A DNA stretch of 5,944 nt from UBA3792 sp946185305 (GTDB lineage: Bacteria > Bacillota > Clostridia > Christensenellales > CAG-138), in NCBI GenBank assembly GCA_946185305.1, contig CAMHJE010000153.1:1-5944 (forward strand), read 5' to 3'. Both the position numbers and the translations under genes were made by a program. Positions 5,815-5,944 of the stretch are shown in pieces (position 1 is the first letter of the stretch; every line of letters begins with the position of its first letter). The notes under the pieces were generated by a model. The model made no database searches, had not been told where the DNA came from, and saw only the letters and a list, made by a program, of their open reading frames with translations.

Positions 5815-5944
5815 GCGATTCATAAAAGATGTATGCCTGTCCCTTTCCGTGATAGTGTCGAAAAAGACGGTATCCTTATGGTGAAAAATACCGGAGAAAT
5901 CTTTGATACATTATATCTATAATTATTTTTTATATATAAGATTT
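5815..5944. other. A+T-rich region without a recognisable gene
   Basis: From about 5820 the sequence becomes markedly A+T-rich, and the last 45 bases are almost only A and T. It contains a TATAAT (5918-5923) without a matching -35, a 10-bp palindrome TTATATATAA (5930-5939) and a loose inverted repeat CGGTAT (5868-5873)/ATACCG (5888-5893). The longest ATG-started frame on the + strand is only 29 codons (5833-5922), without a ribosome binding site. It is best read as an intergenic or upstream region of something beyond the window. Confidence 0.5.

Noticed and set aside
5833..5922. 29-codon ORF on the + strand in the A+T-rich end
   Set aside because: It has no ribosome binding site and no recognisable similarity, and is short enough to be chance.

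Overview
The window is about 60% G+C across its genes, with strong AGGAGG-type ribosome binding sites and lipoproteins carrying the LLAC type of lipobox. Together with the closest recognisable protein families this suggests a high-G+C member of the Clostridia (Oscillospiraceae-like gut Firmicutes). That is inference from style and gene content, not from a marker gene.

Layout: (1) The left edge holds the 3' part of a rightward gene for a YgeW-type ('knotted') carbamoyltransferase, ending at 506. (2) Positions 507-667 are a convergent intergenic region with a strong bidirectional terminator at 612-643. (3) A leftward three-gene operon follows, read from 2569 down to 668: an ABC ATPase, an ABC-2 type membrane protein and a YtrA-type GntR repressor. 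The reading frames overlap or abut. Its promoter has perfect TTGACA and TATAAT boxes and is covered by a 27-bp dyad that is very probably the operator of the GntR protein. (4) A leftward two-gene operon, read from 5531 down to 2692, encodes two lipoproteins of unknown function. The first has a Pro/Thr-rich stalk and what looks like a duplicated beta-rich domain. The second resembles clostridial DUF6034-type lipoproteins. Upstream lies an extended -10 element with three, possibly four, repeats phased at exactly 11 bp, which looks like an activator (OmpR/PhoB-like) site. (5) The right end, 5532-5944, has no convincing gene. It becomes much more A+T-rich and carries a triple CTGTCAAA repeat and one doubtful 21-codon ORF.

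Working together: the ABC/GntR module is of the kind Gram-positive bacteria use to sense and export or resist membrane- or cell-wall-active compounds (YtrA/Ytr and PmtR/Pmt types), controlled by its own repressor. The lipoprotein operon lies immediately upstream on the same strand with no strong terminator between, so read-through into the ABC operon is possible. A functional link between the two is a hypothesis only. The carbamoyltransferase is transcribed towards them and belongs to a separate unit.
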